From positions 1 to 64,000 of the forward strand of contig MU400700.1 in NCBI GenBank assembly GCA_022578965.1: a stretch of DNA of 64,000 nucleotides, given 5' to 3'. Position numbers and translations under genes: made by a program. This stretch comes from Xylaria sp. FL1777. Lineage: Eukaryota > Ascomycota > Sordariomycetes > Xylariales > Xylariaceae. The notes beneath the pieces are model-generated. The model was given only the letters and a program-made list of their open reading frames with translations. It was not told the origin of the DNA and made no database searches. This document shows, one piece after another, positions 35,341 through 48,339 of the stretch. Position 1 is the stretch's first letter. Every line of letters begins with the position of its first letter.

Positions 35341-37167
35341 GTTAATAATAAAAAGCTAATAATAAGAAAAATGTTATATACTATTATAATATAACTAATG
35401 TAATAATAACATAGCTCTAGAATTTTAGTATGCTTAATAAACATATATTTTATAAATATTAGCTAAATATAACTTTACTGCACTAAATTATTTACTTTTA
35501 TTTTTAGAATTAGTATTATTGCTAGAAAGCATTACAATAAGTAGTTTATAATACGTAAAAGCTAAACATTAATTAGCCTATATATTTAAACTAAGCTAAA
35601 CAAAAATACGTACTATAAAAAACATAATAGCTAAAGCAAAATGGATTTTTAAATAACTGCAATAAGTTAGCAGCTATTTTTAGCTATAAATTAAATCTGC
35701 AAACGTACTAAAGTAAACATAAGCCAAAGTAGTAGTAATAGTAATAATAATAAAGTTAGTTATTAAAACAAGTAAAATTAATAAAAGTAAACAAACAAGC
35801 ATCTTTTTTAATACTTATATAATTAGCACTTTAGCTATATATAGCTTTGTTAGCTACTTTTGCAATTAGTACACTTTTATATAAATTGCATCTTATTTTT
35901 TGATTTTAATAATGCTTAAAAAATCTTTATTTAAGTAAGTTATAGTTTTATTAGCAACTCTTTTTTTTATTTACTTTTAAATAACTTTTTTAACTATATA
36001 TATTTATATATACGTTATACTGTTTAAATATAAATTAAACATGTTAATATATATATTACGTATAAATTAACTACTAACTAAAATAGCTAAACACTTTTGC
36101 AAAGCTATCTTAAAACTTTTAATAGCTAAACAGTTCTACAAAACTATTGCTAAACTAAACCTATTTTTTTTATAGTACTAACTTATATAAACTGCTTTTA
36201 AATATATATTAATTGCAACTTAATAATACTTTTAGTAAAATAGCTTAAATTAAACAATTAGTTTATTATATTTTTGCTAGCTTTTTTATTTTTAATAACC
36301 TTATAACTAAACACTTTTATTAAACTATTTAACCTTTTGAACTAATATTTCTTTAAGTTTTTTAAAATACCTAGTACATAGTATAATTAATGTTAGTTTT
36401 AAAGTATTTTTATTTCTTGATTTAAAAATTTTGTTTTTAAGCAGTAATACTTTTATGCTTTTGCTGCGTTATTAACATATAAACTTTACGAATTTTATGA
36501 ACGTTTAAAATTTCCTTAAAAACCGAGGTACTTTATACGTAATATAATTTATATTGTTCTAGGAGTACTTATGCTTTTTTAAATAGCTTATAATATATAA
36601 GTTATTTTAAGTTGTTTTTAGGACTTTTTTCTAACTATATAGTTACTTAATAATATTAATAGCTTTGTAGGCTAATTTATATTTACTTAACTAATTAACT
36701 TACCTAATATATATAGCTATAAATCTTGCTAAAAGTATAACACTTTTGTTTTTATATTAATTAGTTACTGCTGCAAGTATTACTGTTTTAGTTAAATTTT
36801 AAACTAAAGCGCTTAATTAGCTAGTTAACTAGTTAGCTAACTAGTTAGTTAATTAGTTAACTTATTTATTAACTTATTAATTTACACTTTTTTTAATTAA
36901 TAAATATGTTTAATTTAATACAAATTACATCTGTAATAAAGTAGTAAATTATTGCTTTTAATATAAGTAGTTAGATTTAATTAATTGGAATTAATTAGCT
37001 AACGCTATATTAAATAGCTATTTTAAGCTTTAGCTAACTTAACATCTTATTAAAAAAGCTACTTAAGTAAAGATAAAAGGTTAATGCTTTAGCTTAACTT
37101 ACTATATAACTTTTAGTTTTTTATGTTATAATTAAAATGTATTACTAAGTAAATATAATATAATACT
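35341..37167. other. AT-rich spacer with a TAGTTAAC-type simple repeat
   Basis: No gene seen. At about 36818-36862 a short run alternates TTAGCTAGTTAACTAGTTAGC-like units, a degenerate 4-8 bp simple repeat. RIP is moderate here; CC and TC dinucleotides persist around 36300-36560. Confidence 0.55.
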
Positions 37168-37400
37168 ACAGGATGTGCTATTATAGCATTATTGGTTATT
37201 TTCTTTTTTAAAATAATATATTGTTTTATGTTGTTTTATTGCATAATATGTTTATAGAAGCCTATAAATACCCTAATTTTTGTATTTTCTTGTATTAAAA
37301 TAAAGCAAAAAAGCTTATAAAAACTATACCTTTTCTTTAAGTATAAAAAAGAGATATAGTGTACTTATTTTATAACTACCTTTAAATATACTTAATTAAT
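37168..37400 (+). promoter_or_regulatory. LTR- or promoter-like patch with TATA box
   Basis: A lightly mutated patch starts near GGATGTGCTATTATAGCA and contains CCTATAAATACCCTA at about 37261-37275, a good TATA-box match. A pyrimidine-rich stretch ACCTTTTCTTTAAG lies about 65 bases on. This layout resembles the core promoter of an LTR or a Pol II gene. I found no second copy in the window, so a solo LTR or an orphan promoter remnant cannot be told apart. No intact gene follows. Confidence 0.3.
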
Positions 37401-40400
37401 TAAAACATTAAAAATTTAGCATTTAAACAAAATAGAATTAATTAAAGTTAATAATTAAAATATAGCTATTTTTAGTAATATAGTTTATAAAAAGTTCATT
37501 GTAAAAGCAGAGATATTATAGTAATATTTTAATGCTTAGTTATATAATTAAGCTATATTTAGCTACTAAAGGCTTTTATAAATATATATCTCTTAAGCTA
37601 TATATACTAGCATTAATACTTATAATTATTACGTTTTAGGTATTAATAATACCAGAAAATATTGTTAGATCTTGTTTTAGAAAAACGAGCAATTAAAGCT
37701 GCTTGTTTTTTATATATATAGCATTCTTCCTTTTTTTTTTTAATTATTAGAAATGCCTTTAATACATTTATTTTAATTTTTTTAAAAATTAATATGCTTT
37801 TGTTTTATACTTTTTGTTAAGTTTAAGCAGTATATACTATATGCTATTAGTATTAAGAATACTTATGTTATAGTACCTTTGTTTAGTTAATAGCTATACT
37901 AGTTTAATTTTTGCTAAAGTGTTTTAATGTTTTATGTTTTTGTAATATATTCTTGTAGTAAAGTATATAAAATAAAGGTAAATTTTTTTGCTTTGCTATA
38001 TATTGCTTTTATTAATTATAACAAACTTTTATTTATTAATTATTAGATATATTGCTTTTTATAGAAAAATTAAGATTATATATAGTTTTATTATAATTAT
38101 ACTGTTTTAGATTATATTTTTATGTTTTTTATTCTTTAAAAACAACTTATTTTAGTTAATAAAGATTTAGTTATATTATTATTTTATTTGTTATATTACG
38201 CTGCTTTTTTATTTACCTTAAGCTTTTTAGCAATAGTTATTAACTTAAAAAATAGTTTATATATGTTATTAATATTTGTATGAACTATATTAATATATTA
38301 GTTGTTGCTTTTGGTTATTGTTTAATAACTAGTAGTAGTTTAGCTAAAGTACTCTGAGGTCTTATAATTATAGCTATATAATATGCTATATAATACTGTT
38401 AGTTTTTATTTTTTTACATTTAATTAACGAATTTTGTTAGGCCTATATATTTATTGAAAATTTGTAATAATTTCCTTTTTAATAGTAATAACCTTTAAGA
38501 ACTATTAGCAATATATAAAATTAGTATTATAGTAAACTAGCTACTTATTTATAATTGTTATAGTTTGTTTAATATTTAAGCAATAAATGTAGCGCTTAAC
38601 TTTTTACGTTTTATGTTCTGCTATTTAAAGCTAAATAATAGTTAACTAGTTAATAATGCAAAACTAAAGGCTTTGTTTTTAGGTAAAGTGTTATATTACG
38701 CTTAGTACTAAAATAACTTTTATAAGTATAAATTCATTATATATATATTATGTTAAACTATTAAAGCTTATAGCTATATAATTATTATACTTAAATTAAT
38801 TAATAATTAAAACTTTACTGCTAAGGCTATATATTATATTACGGTTAATTTATGTTTTATATTAATTAAATAGCAAACTACTAAACTAAATTATTTATTA
38901 CTACTATTAAACAACGTATGTTTTAGCTGCTATATATTAAAACATTTCTTATTATTATTAGCTAAAATAAACTACTATTGTACTTTTTATGTTTGGTTTA
39001 TAAAGTGGGTAACTATAAAATAAAAAAAATATTAATAACAATTAAAACATAGGTATAATTAATTAGTTAGGTTAAAAAATAAACAGAACAATTTATGCAA
39101 AAAAACTTTGTTTTTACTTAAGTAAATATATAACGCATGTTAAGAATAGCTGCTTTATTAGCAGTACAAAGTATAGAAAAATAGCTTAAGTTTAAGTAGT
39201 TTATTATGCTATATATATACTCTTAAGTTTTTTGCTATAACTGCAATAAATAGCAATATTTTATAACATATAACTAGTATTAGTTAGTATAAGTTTAGTT
39301 TTTTTAGGTTAATAAATAAGTTATAAATTATTATAAAAAACCTTATAATATTTAAGTTTTAATTTTAAATTTGTTTTTTTTTTAAATTTATTAGTTATTT
39401 TAGCTATTTATTGATTTAATTATAGTAGCATATATGTTATAAAGGTAAAATATCTAGTAATTATTGTTAGCTATTTTTTCTAAGTAAAGAAATTATTTAG
39501 ATTTTTGTAAAATAATAGAATTGATTTCTTTTATAACAGAATTAATGTTTTTTATAGCAAGCAATACTTGTTTTACTTTTTATAATAACATATTATTTAA
39601 TGTATAATTAGTTTTATTTGTTTTTATATTATTAAAATGCATATTTAAATAAAGCTGCTTTATAGCATTTTAAAATAGTTTTGCAAAACACTTATAAAAA
39701 GGCTATTTTTTTTTAGTATATTAAGTACACTTAATAGTTAGTTTAACGCTATAAACGTTTTTGTTTAGGGCATTTTAAGCATAGGCTTTTTTTAAAATGA
39801 ATAACTTTATTTGTTTTTAAGTGTTATAATTAACGTTTGTTGTTTTAATGCTATTTTTGATTGCAATATAGCTATTTTATGAATATTTGCTTTTATAAGC
39901 AATAATAGATATAAATAAATCTTTTTTATTATATATTTATAAAACTAGTTTTTAGTCTATAAAAAGTAATAAAAATTCTAGTAGTATTAAAATTATAACG
40001 TTAAAAAATTAATTCTTTATTGATTTTATTTTATTAGTAAATATTATATAGTATAAATAGCAAATTAAATAGCTAATATATATAAGATTTTTTAAATAAA
40101 CAAGAAGATCTTTTGCTTTTGTAGTAATAACTAGCATATATATATTATATTTAAGATTAATAATTTGCTAAATAAAAAATAACGCAGCTAAAAAATTTGC
40201 TATGTTTTTTTAAGCATTTAAAATATTGTTTAAGTAGTATTAAGCTTATAACCTAAATTAAAGCAGCAGCTAGATTTTAAGCTTTATGCATAAATAATTT
40301 TCTGCTTTTATAAGAATTAATGCATAAAAGCTTAACTAGTAGTTTATTAATTAATTTTTTTATAAAAGTAAAGCGTAGCAATTGTTTTTTTTTTTTTTAA

Positions 40401-42890
40401 TAGCTTTAGGCTTTTAGTTAACATAAAGCTGTTATAACTAACTGTTTTTTTACTTTTAACTTTTTGTTGCTTAGTATTAACTCTGTAGTAAAATTATTAA
40501 TAATGTAATTAAATCTAGTTTTTTTTAAATATTTATTAACTTTTTAAATTTTAAGTTGTATTATACCTTAAAATTAATATTAAACAAAAGTTTTAAGTGT
40601 AATGCTAAACAGATTTATACTTTTTTTTTAACCCTATAGATTTTAATAACAAATATTTATATTATTATAGCTTTTTTTTTTACTTTAGCAATTTGTTTGT
40701 GCAAAAAAGAAGTTTTAAGCACTAAAAATTAAAAATATATTTATAACTGTAAGCTTATTTAAAAAAAATCCAAAGAGTTAAATAAAACTAGTTGTTATTT
40801 AGCAATAATGCTAATAAAAAAAAGAAAACAAGTTTTGTTGTAATTATGCTTTTTAAATAAAATGCGTAATTATGTAATAATTACATATAGTATTACTTTT
40901 TATATATGCTGTTCTTATGTTTTAAATTAGTTTTTTTGGTAAGCTTACTAAACCTGGTTTATTGTTTTGCAAAAAAAGCATTTTAAAAGTAAAAAATAAA
41001 AAGCTTTAATAAAAAGCTTAATAATATTACTAAAAAAAAATCAATTATTAGTACAGTAAACAATAGTAGCAAAACTAACTTTTTAGCTAATAATTGTATA
41101 CTAAAGATTAAGCTGTATTAGTTATAATGCTTATAATAAAAAGTAGCGCTTAAAAATAAATCTTATTAAAAACATAATATTTTTAGTTTTTAATTTTTGC
41201 TTTAATAACTTAAGTAGTGTTACTACTTTTATTGCTGCTAGCATTTATAAATATATAGCTATTGTTTATTACATTAATAACTTAAGTAGTGCTAATATTT
41301 TTATTGCTGCTAAAGATTATAAGCGTTTTATGTTTTTTTTTTTTTTTTTTTTAGATATAAAGTAATTATACTTTTTAGTTCTTAGTACTAATTTTATTAT
41401 TACTACTAAAATAAAGTAGCATAAAATAAAGTAGCATAATTATAAATACTAGTTTAATACTTTTATATATTAAATAAACTATATAGTATACATTTTAGTA
41501 CAATAAATTAATTAGTATTAAAGAAATAAAATAATTAAATAAAATATGTTTAATTAATGTTAAACTTTTATAACTTTTACTGTTTGTTTTTTTTATATGT
41601 TTTAAATCTATTGCTAAGTTTGTAAAAAAATAGGTGTACTTTTTGTTTAACTATATTACAACTAAGCTATGCTTAAATATATTATATAATTACTTTACTT
41701 ATTATAATCTATTTTATTACTTATTTATATATTTTATATAGCTATATATAGAAAGATTAATTAAGCATATATATTAAAAAAAACATAAGCTTTTTACAAG
41801 TTTTAAAGTACGCTATAAGCTAGCTACTTTAAAACTTAAAAAGTGCTTTAAATCAAAAAAAAAGTAACATTAAAGAACATATAACAACTTTTTTTTTTTT
41901 TTTTTGTTTTATAAGCACTACTTGTTTATTTAGCTAATTAGTACGCTATTAATGCTATAGCTAGCTACTAACAGGTTTAAAAAAACAGTAAATAAGCTAA
42001 AAAACATACTAATTACTATAAAAAACTTATTTCTTTTATAAAAAGTAAAAAAGTAAAGTAGCAAAAAAAAAACATAAATGCGCATATAGCATAAAAGCAG
42101 CCTTTATATAAAAGTTATTAAAGTAGCGCTAGCTTAGTTAATAAACTAAACATATTAAACAGTTAAGCTAAGCATTTTTAATAGTTAATATATTATTAAT
42201 TAATTAATTAATTAATTAATTTACTTTAACGTTAAGTATAAAGCTTTAGCTACTTTATATATTTTTTAAAAAGTTTTAAATATAGCAAACTTTATTTATA
42301 ATATAGTAAAATATATTAATACAAAAGGTTCGGTTAATTAATTAACTAATTAATCAAGTAATTAATTGGTTTAACTAATATATATGGTATATTATTACTA
42401 GATATAATGCTATTTTATGCCTTTAAAGGCTTTATTATTTTAATGCTTATAGTTATTACAACTTAATTTTTTAAGCTAAAAACTATTAGTTCTTTATTTA
42501 GTATGCAGATTATTTAGTAAGTAGTTAATATATTATAGGATTTTAATTATTTTATATTTTTTTTTTCTTTATATTAATAAATTTATTCTTTAATTTAGTT
42601 TTTATATTTATACTATTTAACTTATTTATTAATGCTTAGCAATTAACAAAAAAGCAGGTATTTAAAAAAATATTTAGCTTTATATTGCTAAGCAACTGTA
42701 TGCTATTTAAATTAATAAACCTTAATAATTAAACATATATAAATAAGAATCTTTTGCTGCTTTTTTTTTTATTGTTAGTTTTTTTGCCATTATTTGTTAT
42801 TTTGTTTAAACATAAAGCAACCTTAAGAAACGTTTTTTTTTGGGCCTTATACTTAGTTATAGCTAAGCTAGTTATATAAGTTATGCTTAT
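37401..42890. other. RIP-mutated DNA, no gene recognised
   Basis: All frames are closed. Compositional patches alternate between A-rich and T-rich. A T-tract lies at about 41333-41352. A TTAA microsatellite lies at about 42191-42221, with a related TTAATTAATTAACTAATTAA stretch near 42334. No repeat shared with the characterised elements was found. Confidence 0.5.
42191..42221. repeat. (TTAA)n microsatellite
   Basis: About seven uninterrupted ATTA units at 42191-42221. A second degenerate TTAA-rich run lies about 110 bases downstream. Confidence 0.75.
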
Positions 42891-43178
42891 TTAGCTAAAA
42901 ATAACAGGCAATTTAATAACTTTTAGTACTTTTACTTTTTGTTTTTTAGAACTAAGAAACAATAGTATAATACTACTTTTTAAAGCTAAATAATATATTA
43001 TTTTGTTATTTACCTTTTTAATAAAAACATAAGCAAGTAGTTTTATATAAAAATAAACATTTAGCGCTAAATAAATATATATTGCTATAAAAAACAAAAT
43101 AAACTTTTTTGCTAAAAATTTACTTTTGTTTATTATACTTAAATTAAAATAAATATTAGTTGTTATAATAATTAGCAT
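42891..43178 (-). CDS. 95-codon open frame, unknown, the longest in the window
   Basis: Starts with ATG at 43178 and ends at a TAG just left of 42891. A stop-free run this long is unusual in DNA so rich in TAA. Composition is Leu, Ile, Lys, Val, Tyr and Phe with a hydrophobic stretch around residues 26-50 (FILFFIAIYIYLALNVYFYI), followed by a Lys-rich part ending KKQKVKVLKVIKLPVIFS. Leu/Ile/Phe enrichment is what RIP produces from Pro, Ser, Thr and Val codons, so the apparent membrane segment may be an artefact. No family recognised. A fragment of a decayed minus-strand gene is more likely than a working gene. Confidence 0.2.
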   Translation of the reverse strand: MLIIITTNIYFNLSIINKSKFLAKKFILFFIAIYIYLALNVYFYIKLLAYVFIKKVNNKIIYYLALKSSIILLFLSSKKQKVKVLKVIKLPVIFS

Positions 43179-45296
43179 TTTTTTACTAAATAAATTATAA
43201 GCTAAAATAGCTAAGTTAAATTTTATGTTTTTATAAGAACTTTTTTTTTTTTTTTTATTACTTGCATTTATTTATGCATATAAATGTTTTTAAACTTTAA
43301 TAGAATATTTTATTATTAGTATACTTAGCTTATGTTTTAATAAAAAAATAAATAAAAATAAAGCATAGTTATTGCACCGTAAAAATAACTATGCTGCTTT
43401 AAAGTTAATAATATATTACAGCTTATTATTACGTATAATAAGTTAAAATTTATTAATAAGCCTAAAATAAAGCAATAAAAAGTTATTTGTTGCTTAAGCA
43501 TTTAGTATATTTTAGTTTTTTTTAGTTTAAGTTCTAAAGCAAAATTAATTTAAAAAACTACGCAATTATATATTGCTTTGTGCTTTTATTTGTTATTTTA
43601 AGCAAACTAATTTTATAACGTTTTTTATTAATGTTAAGCTTTTAGTTTTTTTAATAGCGCAAGCAATTTAAGCAGTTATTGCTTTTTTATTACTATTGCT
43701 TATAATTTTAATAGCTTTATAAGTAGTATAACTTTTATGTTTATTATTTATATTTTATGTATGTTAATTGCTAAAATTATAATTGTTGCTTTTTAAGTTT
43801 TATTATTAGCATTTTTTTTATTTTTTATGCGTTAAATGCTTACTTAAAGTATAGCTATATATTGCTTATATAAAAACTATTAAATTTGTTAAACCTTTAG
43901 CTAGCAATATGCTATTTATTAAAAAAAACTAAGTAAAGTTGCTAGCTATAAAAATATATAAAAAGCTACTAAATTGTTTTTTGTTTTTTATATTACGGTT
44001 TTTACGCATAGTTTTTTTAATTTAAAATAAAAGTTTAGCTAAAATTATGCTAATTTTATTAATAATAAAAACAAGCTTATTTTGCTATAGTTATATAATA
44101 CTTTTATTTTTTAATGTTAAACTTTAAAAAGTTTGTTTATTGTATACTTTAAACTTTATTGCTAAATATATTATAACGCTATTAATACTTGCTGCTATGC
44201 TTTTAGTAAAAGTAGTAATTAATATTTTGTTTTTTTTTTTTAACCGAAAGAATATTTCGTATATAGCTTAAATAACAATGGATTTTTTAGTGTTGCTTTA
44301 TTTTTTTAAAAAACTAATAGTAATAAGTAGTTTTAGTATATTTTTTTGTATTGCGTTAGCATTAAAGTTAAGCTTTCAGTATACAAGCAAAACTGCTTTA
44401 CTTTGTTTTACATTTAAACTTTTTTTTGCATATATTATATAGCTAATAATGCAGTATTTTATTAAAAAAAAATATTTAACAAAAGTAGTATTGCTTTCAA
44501 AATTATTTAATGCTAATATTTAAAAATACTATTAGTTTTAGTTAAACTTAAAACTTAATATTATAAACTTATTTCTTTTAACTAAGTTTTTATAGTTATA
44601 TATATAACTTAGCTTTTTTAAAATAATGTACTTATTTTTTTTTTTAATGTAGTTTTTTAAAATTGCTAATTTAGGTTGTACTAGTTGCATTAGTGCAACG
44701 CTAATTTGTTTAGCTAGTATAACATTATTACTATTTTTACTATTTTTTATCTAGTTAAAAATATTTGTTTAATTTTTAGTAAATATATTAAAACGTGCAT
44801 TTTTAACGTTTTTAACGTTTACTTGCTAAATAAGTTGTTTAAGGTTATTCAATATATTAAGTAGCTTATTTATTTTTTTAAGTAACTATTTAAACCAGTT
44901 AAAATTATAGCATAAAAAATGTAGAGATTTTTTTAGCTAGTTTTTTCTACGTTTATTAGTTACTAATTATTATTAAATAATAAGTTATTATTATTTATTA
45001 AATTAGCTTGTTAATCTTTTTATGCTTTAGCGTTTTTTGCTGTTTTTTTTTTTAACTTTTTTAGCTAATTTAGATTTTTAACTTTAAATAAAAGCTTGCT
45101 ATTTAACCAAGCGCAATAATAATCCTAAAGTTTAAAAGCAAGCATCCTAATTAAAGTATTAAAACGATATTATAAAACAAATAATAAAAGCTTTAGTATA
45201 GCGCTTTAATTTAAATTATTTGTATTTATGCTATTAATAGGTTGTTTATTAAAAACTAAAATTTGCTTTTTATTAACAAGCTTTTGAACTATTTTT

Positions 45297-45355
45297 CTAA
45301 AAAAGGAAGTATTTTTGTTTATTAGAAAATAATGTAGTAATAATTCCTTTTTTGG
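45297..45355. repeat. Imperfect inverted repeat (hairpin)
   Basis: CTAAAAAAGGAAGTATT at 45297-45313 faces AATAATTCCTTTTTTGG at 45339-45355. The arms match at about 15 of 17 positions with a loop of about 25 bases. No run of bases suggests a terminator use in a eukaryote. Function unknown. Confidence 0.5.
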
Positions 45356-47130
45356 TTTTTCTGTAAAATAAAAGCTGCTTGTATAATCGTATAAACATAT
45401 ATTTTAAAGCATTGTTTTTTTATACATATAAACTTGCATATAAAAAAAAACTTAACTTTTTTTGCTTAATAAGTTTAATAGTAGCTAAATAGCGTTAAAA
45501 CTAAAGCAGTTAATTATGTACTATAAAAAAACTTTTAGTATATAAGTATAAAAGTAGTTAAAGTTAACTATAGCTTAGTTTTTTACAAATAAATAATAGT
45601 TTAGCATTTTAAGCAAATTAGCATAAACTTTAATAGCTAAAAGCTTTTAAGCAGTTGCTAGCTTATTAAAAAGCAAAGCTATAAACTTATAGAAAACTAT
45701 ATTAGCTTTATTATTTATTATAAAAAATAGCACAATAAAATTGCTTTTTATTTTTTTTATGTTTTTTTTATAGGGTTATTTTTGTTAATATTGCGTTATT
45801 TAATCTAGGATTTTTTTTGTAAACACTATAGGTTTATAATGTTTAATTAGCGTTTTTATTATATAATTTAGCATATAATATATAATAAAAAAAGTTTAAA
45901 AGCGTTTTTATAAAAATGTAAAGTTATAGTTGCATTAAAATATTAATGCTATAATTAAATTAGTTTTGCTAACATACAAATAGTTTTTTTTAATTTTAAC
46001 GAAGCTATTTTTAGTTATATATGTTGCTTTTACTAATGTTTAAAAATAGCTAAATTAACAAGCTGTTTTTTTATGTGGTTTTTTTTAATAAGTGTTTATA
46101 TAAGCATAGCAATTATTGCAAGCGTTTAAAAAAGCATACTGCTGTTTTATATATAACATTAATAATGTTTTATTAAACTAGAAATGCTTTAGTATATTTA
46201 AAACGTTAATACAAGTAATAATACAGCTAACATTATTAATTAAATTGTTATTTAAACATTACTTTTTTTATTAGTATTCTAAATTTTAATTATTTAGTAA
46301 GCATAGCGCACTTTATTAAAAAAAGAATTTATATAGCTAATAATACGCTTTTTTAAGCCTAGAATTCTATTAGTAGCTAAATTATTAGTTAGTTTATGTA
46401 TTGTAGTATTATTAGCTAGCTATAATATTTTATACAAATAAAAGCTCTTTTAATTATTGTTTTTTATTACACTATAATATGTAGCAATTTTACTAAATGC
46501 TTTAGCTTTTATTACGTTTTTAATAAATATGTTTATATATATTTAAAACATTTAAGCAGCAGCTATAAAATCTTAATATATAGTTCTAGCAAATTTAAAG
46601 CTTTATTAATTATTATTAAAGCTTACTTAATACTTATTTAGTGCTTTAGCTTATACTAGGTTTTTAAAAAGCGCTATTTTAAAAATTATAAAGCTGCTTT
46701 AATTTTTAAGATTAATAATAAACCAAATTATAAATAAGCTATATGTAACAATTAGTAATTATAATTAACTTCTAAAAATATTTTTCTATTTATAAAAGTA
46801 AAGCTATTTATACTTAATTAATTAAACATTTTTTAGTATAGTTTTAATGTATAAATTGCTATAATATTTATAATAGCAAACAAAGCGCTTTTTAGCATTT
46901 AAATCTGCTAGGCTTAAAAAGCAGCATGCTTTTTAAACTATAGCTTATGTATTTTGTTTAACTAAAGCTTTTAAAATAAAAGTGCTATTATTTCAAATTT
47001 TATTATTTATAAGTAAAAATAAAAAAAAAAAATCTGCTGCATAACAACTTTTGTATTATAAAAAACAACACTAAACTTAAATGTTTTAGCTAATGCTAGT
47101 ATTACAGGCATAAACGTTATTTTTAATAGC

Positions 47131-47185
47131 AAAAGCGTTTTTGTGCTTTTTTTCTTTATATAGAAAAAAATGCAAAAATGCTTTT
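47131..47185. repeat. Long hairpin, arms about 24 bp, loop about 6 bases
   Basis: AAAAGCGTTTTTGTGC at 47131 continues into a T-run and CT, then TTATAT, then AG, an A-run and TGCAAAAATGCTTTT ending at 47185. The arms differ by one substitution and one small gap. It may be the relic of a fold-back element or a recent palindromic duplication. Confidence 0.6.
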
Positions 47186-48146
47186 AAGTAGAAATCTTTA
47201 TTAAAGCAGTTAGTAAAGCTAATATACTGCTATATTCCGAAATATTTTATATTATTAACTTTAGCAAAATTAATAGTTTTTGCTATAAAACAAGCAGTAT
47301 TAATACTATTTTTAAGTAAAATAGCGCTACAAAAATCCATGCTTAATATAGTTTTTTTAATTTTTAAAATAACGTTTTTATTAATATTAGTTCTTTAGAT
47401 ATTTCTATTTTTATTAAATATTACAAATATACTAAACTTTATTAAATTATTCTGTTTTATTAAGCTAAACTACTACTGCTGCTTAGTGCTAAAAATATAT
47501 TAAAAGCTTTATAGTTGCTTAATTAGTATACTAAAAATAAAGTTTTAGTTAGTTATATAGTTTGCTTAAGCAATATTAGAATTTTCTTTAGCAAGAATAT
47601 ATATTTTATTTATTAATAATAATAGTATATTATTAACTAAAAAACTAGCTAATGCTACATTATTAATAAAAATATTTGCATATAATAAATTGTTAACCTT
47701 TAACTAAGCTAAAGCATTTGCGATTTATTAACAATATATATATAATAAATCTTTAGCATTTTATAGTTTAAGCTTTGTAGTATTTATTTAAAAAACTCGG
47801 ACGATATTACGCAAACTAAAAATTGCGTAAAGCAAAGTAGTAGCAATATATAAAACATTTTGTTTTTAAACTATAATTTGTTTTTTTAATTAATAATAAA
47901 CATTTGCTAGTTGTTTTTAATTTTTAGTATAAAACTTAATAATATATTTATACGGAATATATAGAAAGATTAATTGTTTTTTTATAAAACTAAAATAATG
48001 TAGCTTTTTAAGATATTAATAAAAATAGCTTGTGTTAAAATAATTAGCTATAGTATACTTTAGCATTTATTTAGCATTAATAAATTTAATATAAAATAAA
48101 CATATTTATACAAGCTGCTTTTTGGTTTTTATAGTACGTAAGAAAT

Positions 48147-48339
48147 TGTCATAACTAGGCTACTTAGGTACCTTAGCACATGTTATAAGTTATATATATA
48201 TATAGAATATTTTTCCTATACCTATTTCATAGGAGTTTTCTCTTTTCTTCAAGCTTTAGTTTTATTAAATATTTATTATAAAACTAGAAATATATTAACT
48301 ATTATACTTAACTTTTAATGCTTTATATTTCTTGTAATA
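48147..48339 (+). repeat. 5' LTR of gypsy element (193 bp)
   Basis: Begins TGTCATAACTAGGCTACTTA and ends CTTGTAATA (terminal CA mutated to TA). It contains a TATATATATATAG run at about 48191-48205, a candidate TATA region, and CCTATACCTATTTCATAGG, a small inverted repeat. It aligns without gaps to the 3' LTR. Confidence 0.9.

Larger units (their letters stand above)
43179..48146. other. RIP-mutated DNA with hairpins, no gene recognised
   Basis: Stops in all frames. The minus strand around 43.4-43.8 kb has broken Lys/Ala-rich frames that I cannot place. Two hairpins are annotated separately. The segment ends at the gypsy LTR at 48147; the five bases before it (GAAAT) do not match those after the other LTR. 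Confidence 0.5.

Noticed and set aside
39770..39830. Possible gag zinc knuckle on the minus strand (CLKC...)
   Set aside because: The histidine and last cysteine are not at the required spacing and could not be derived from it by single transitions.
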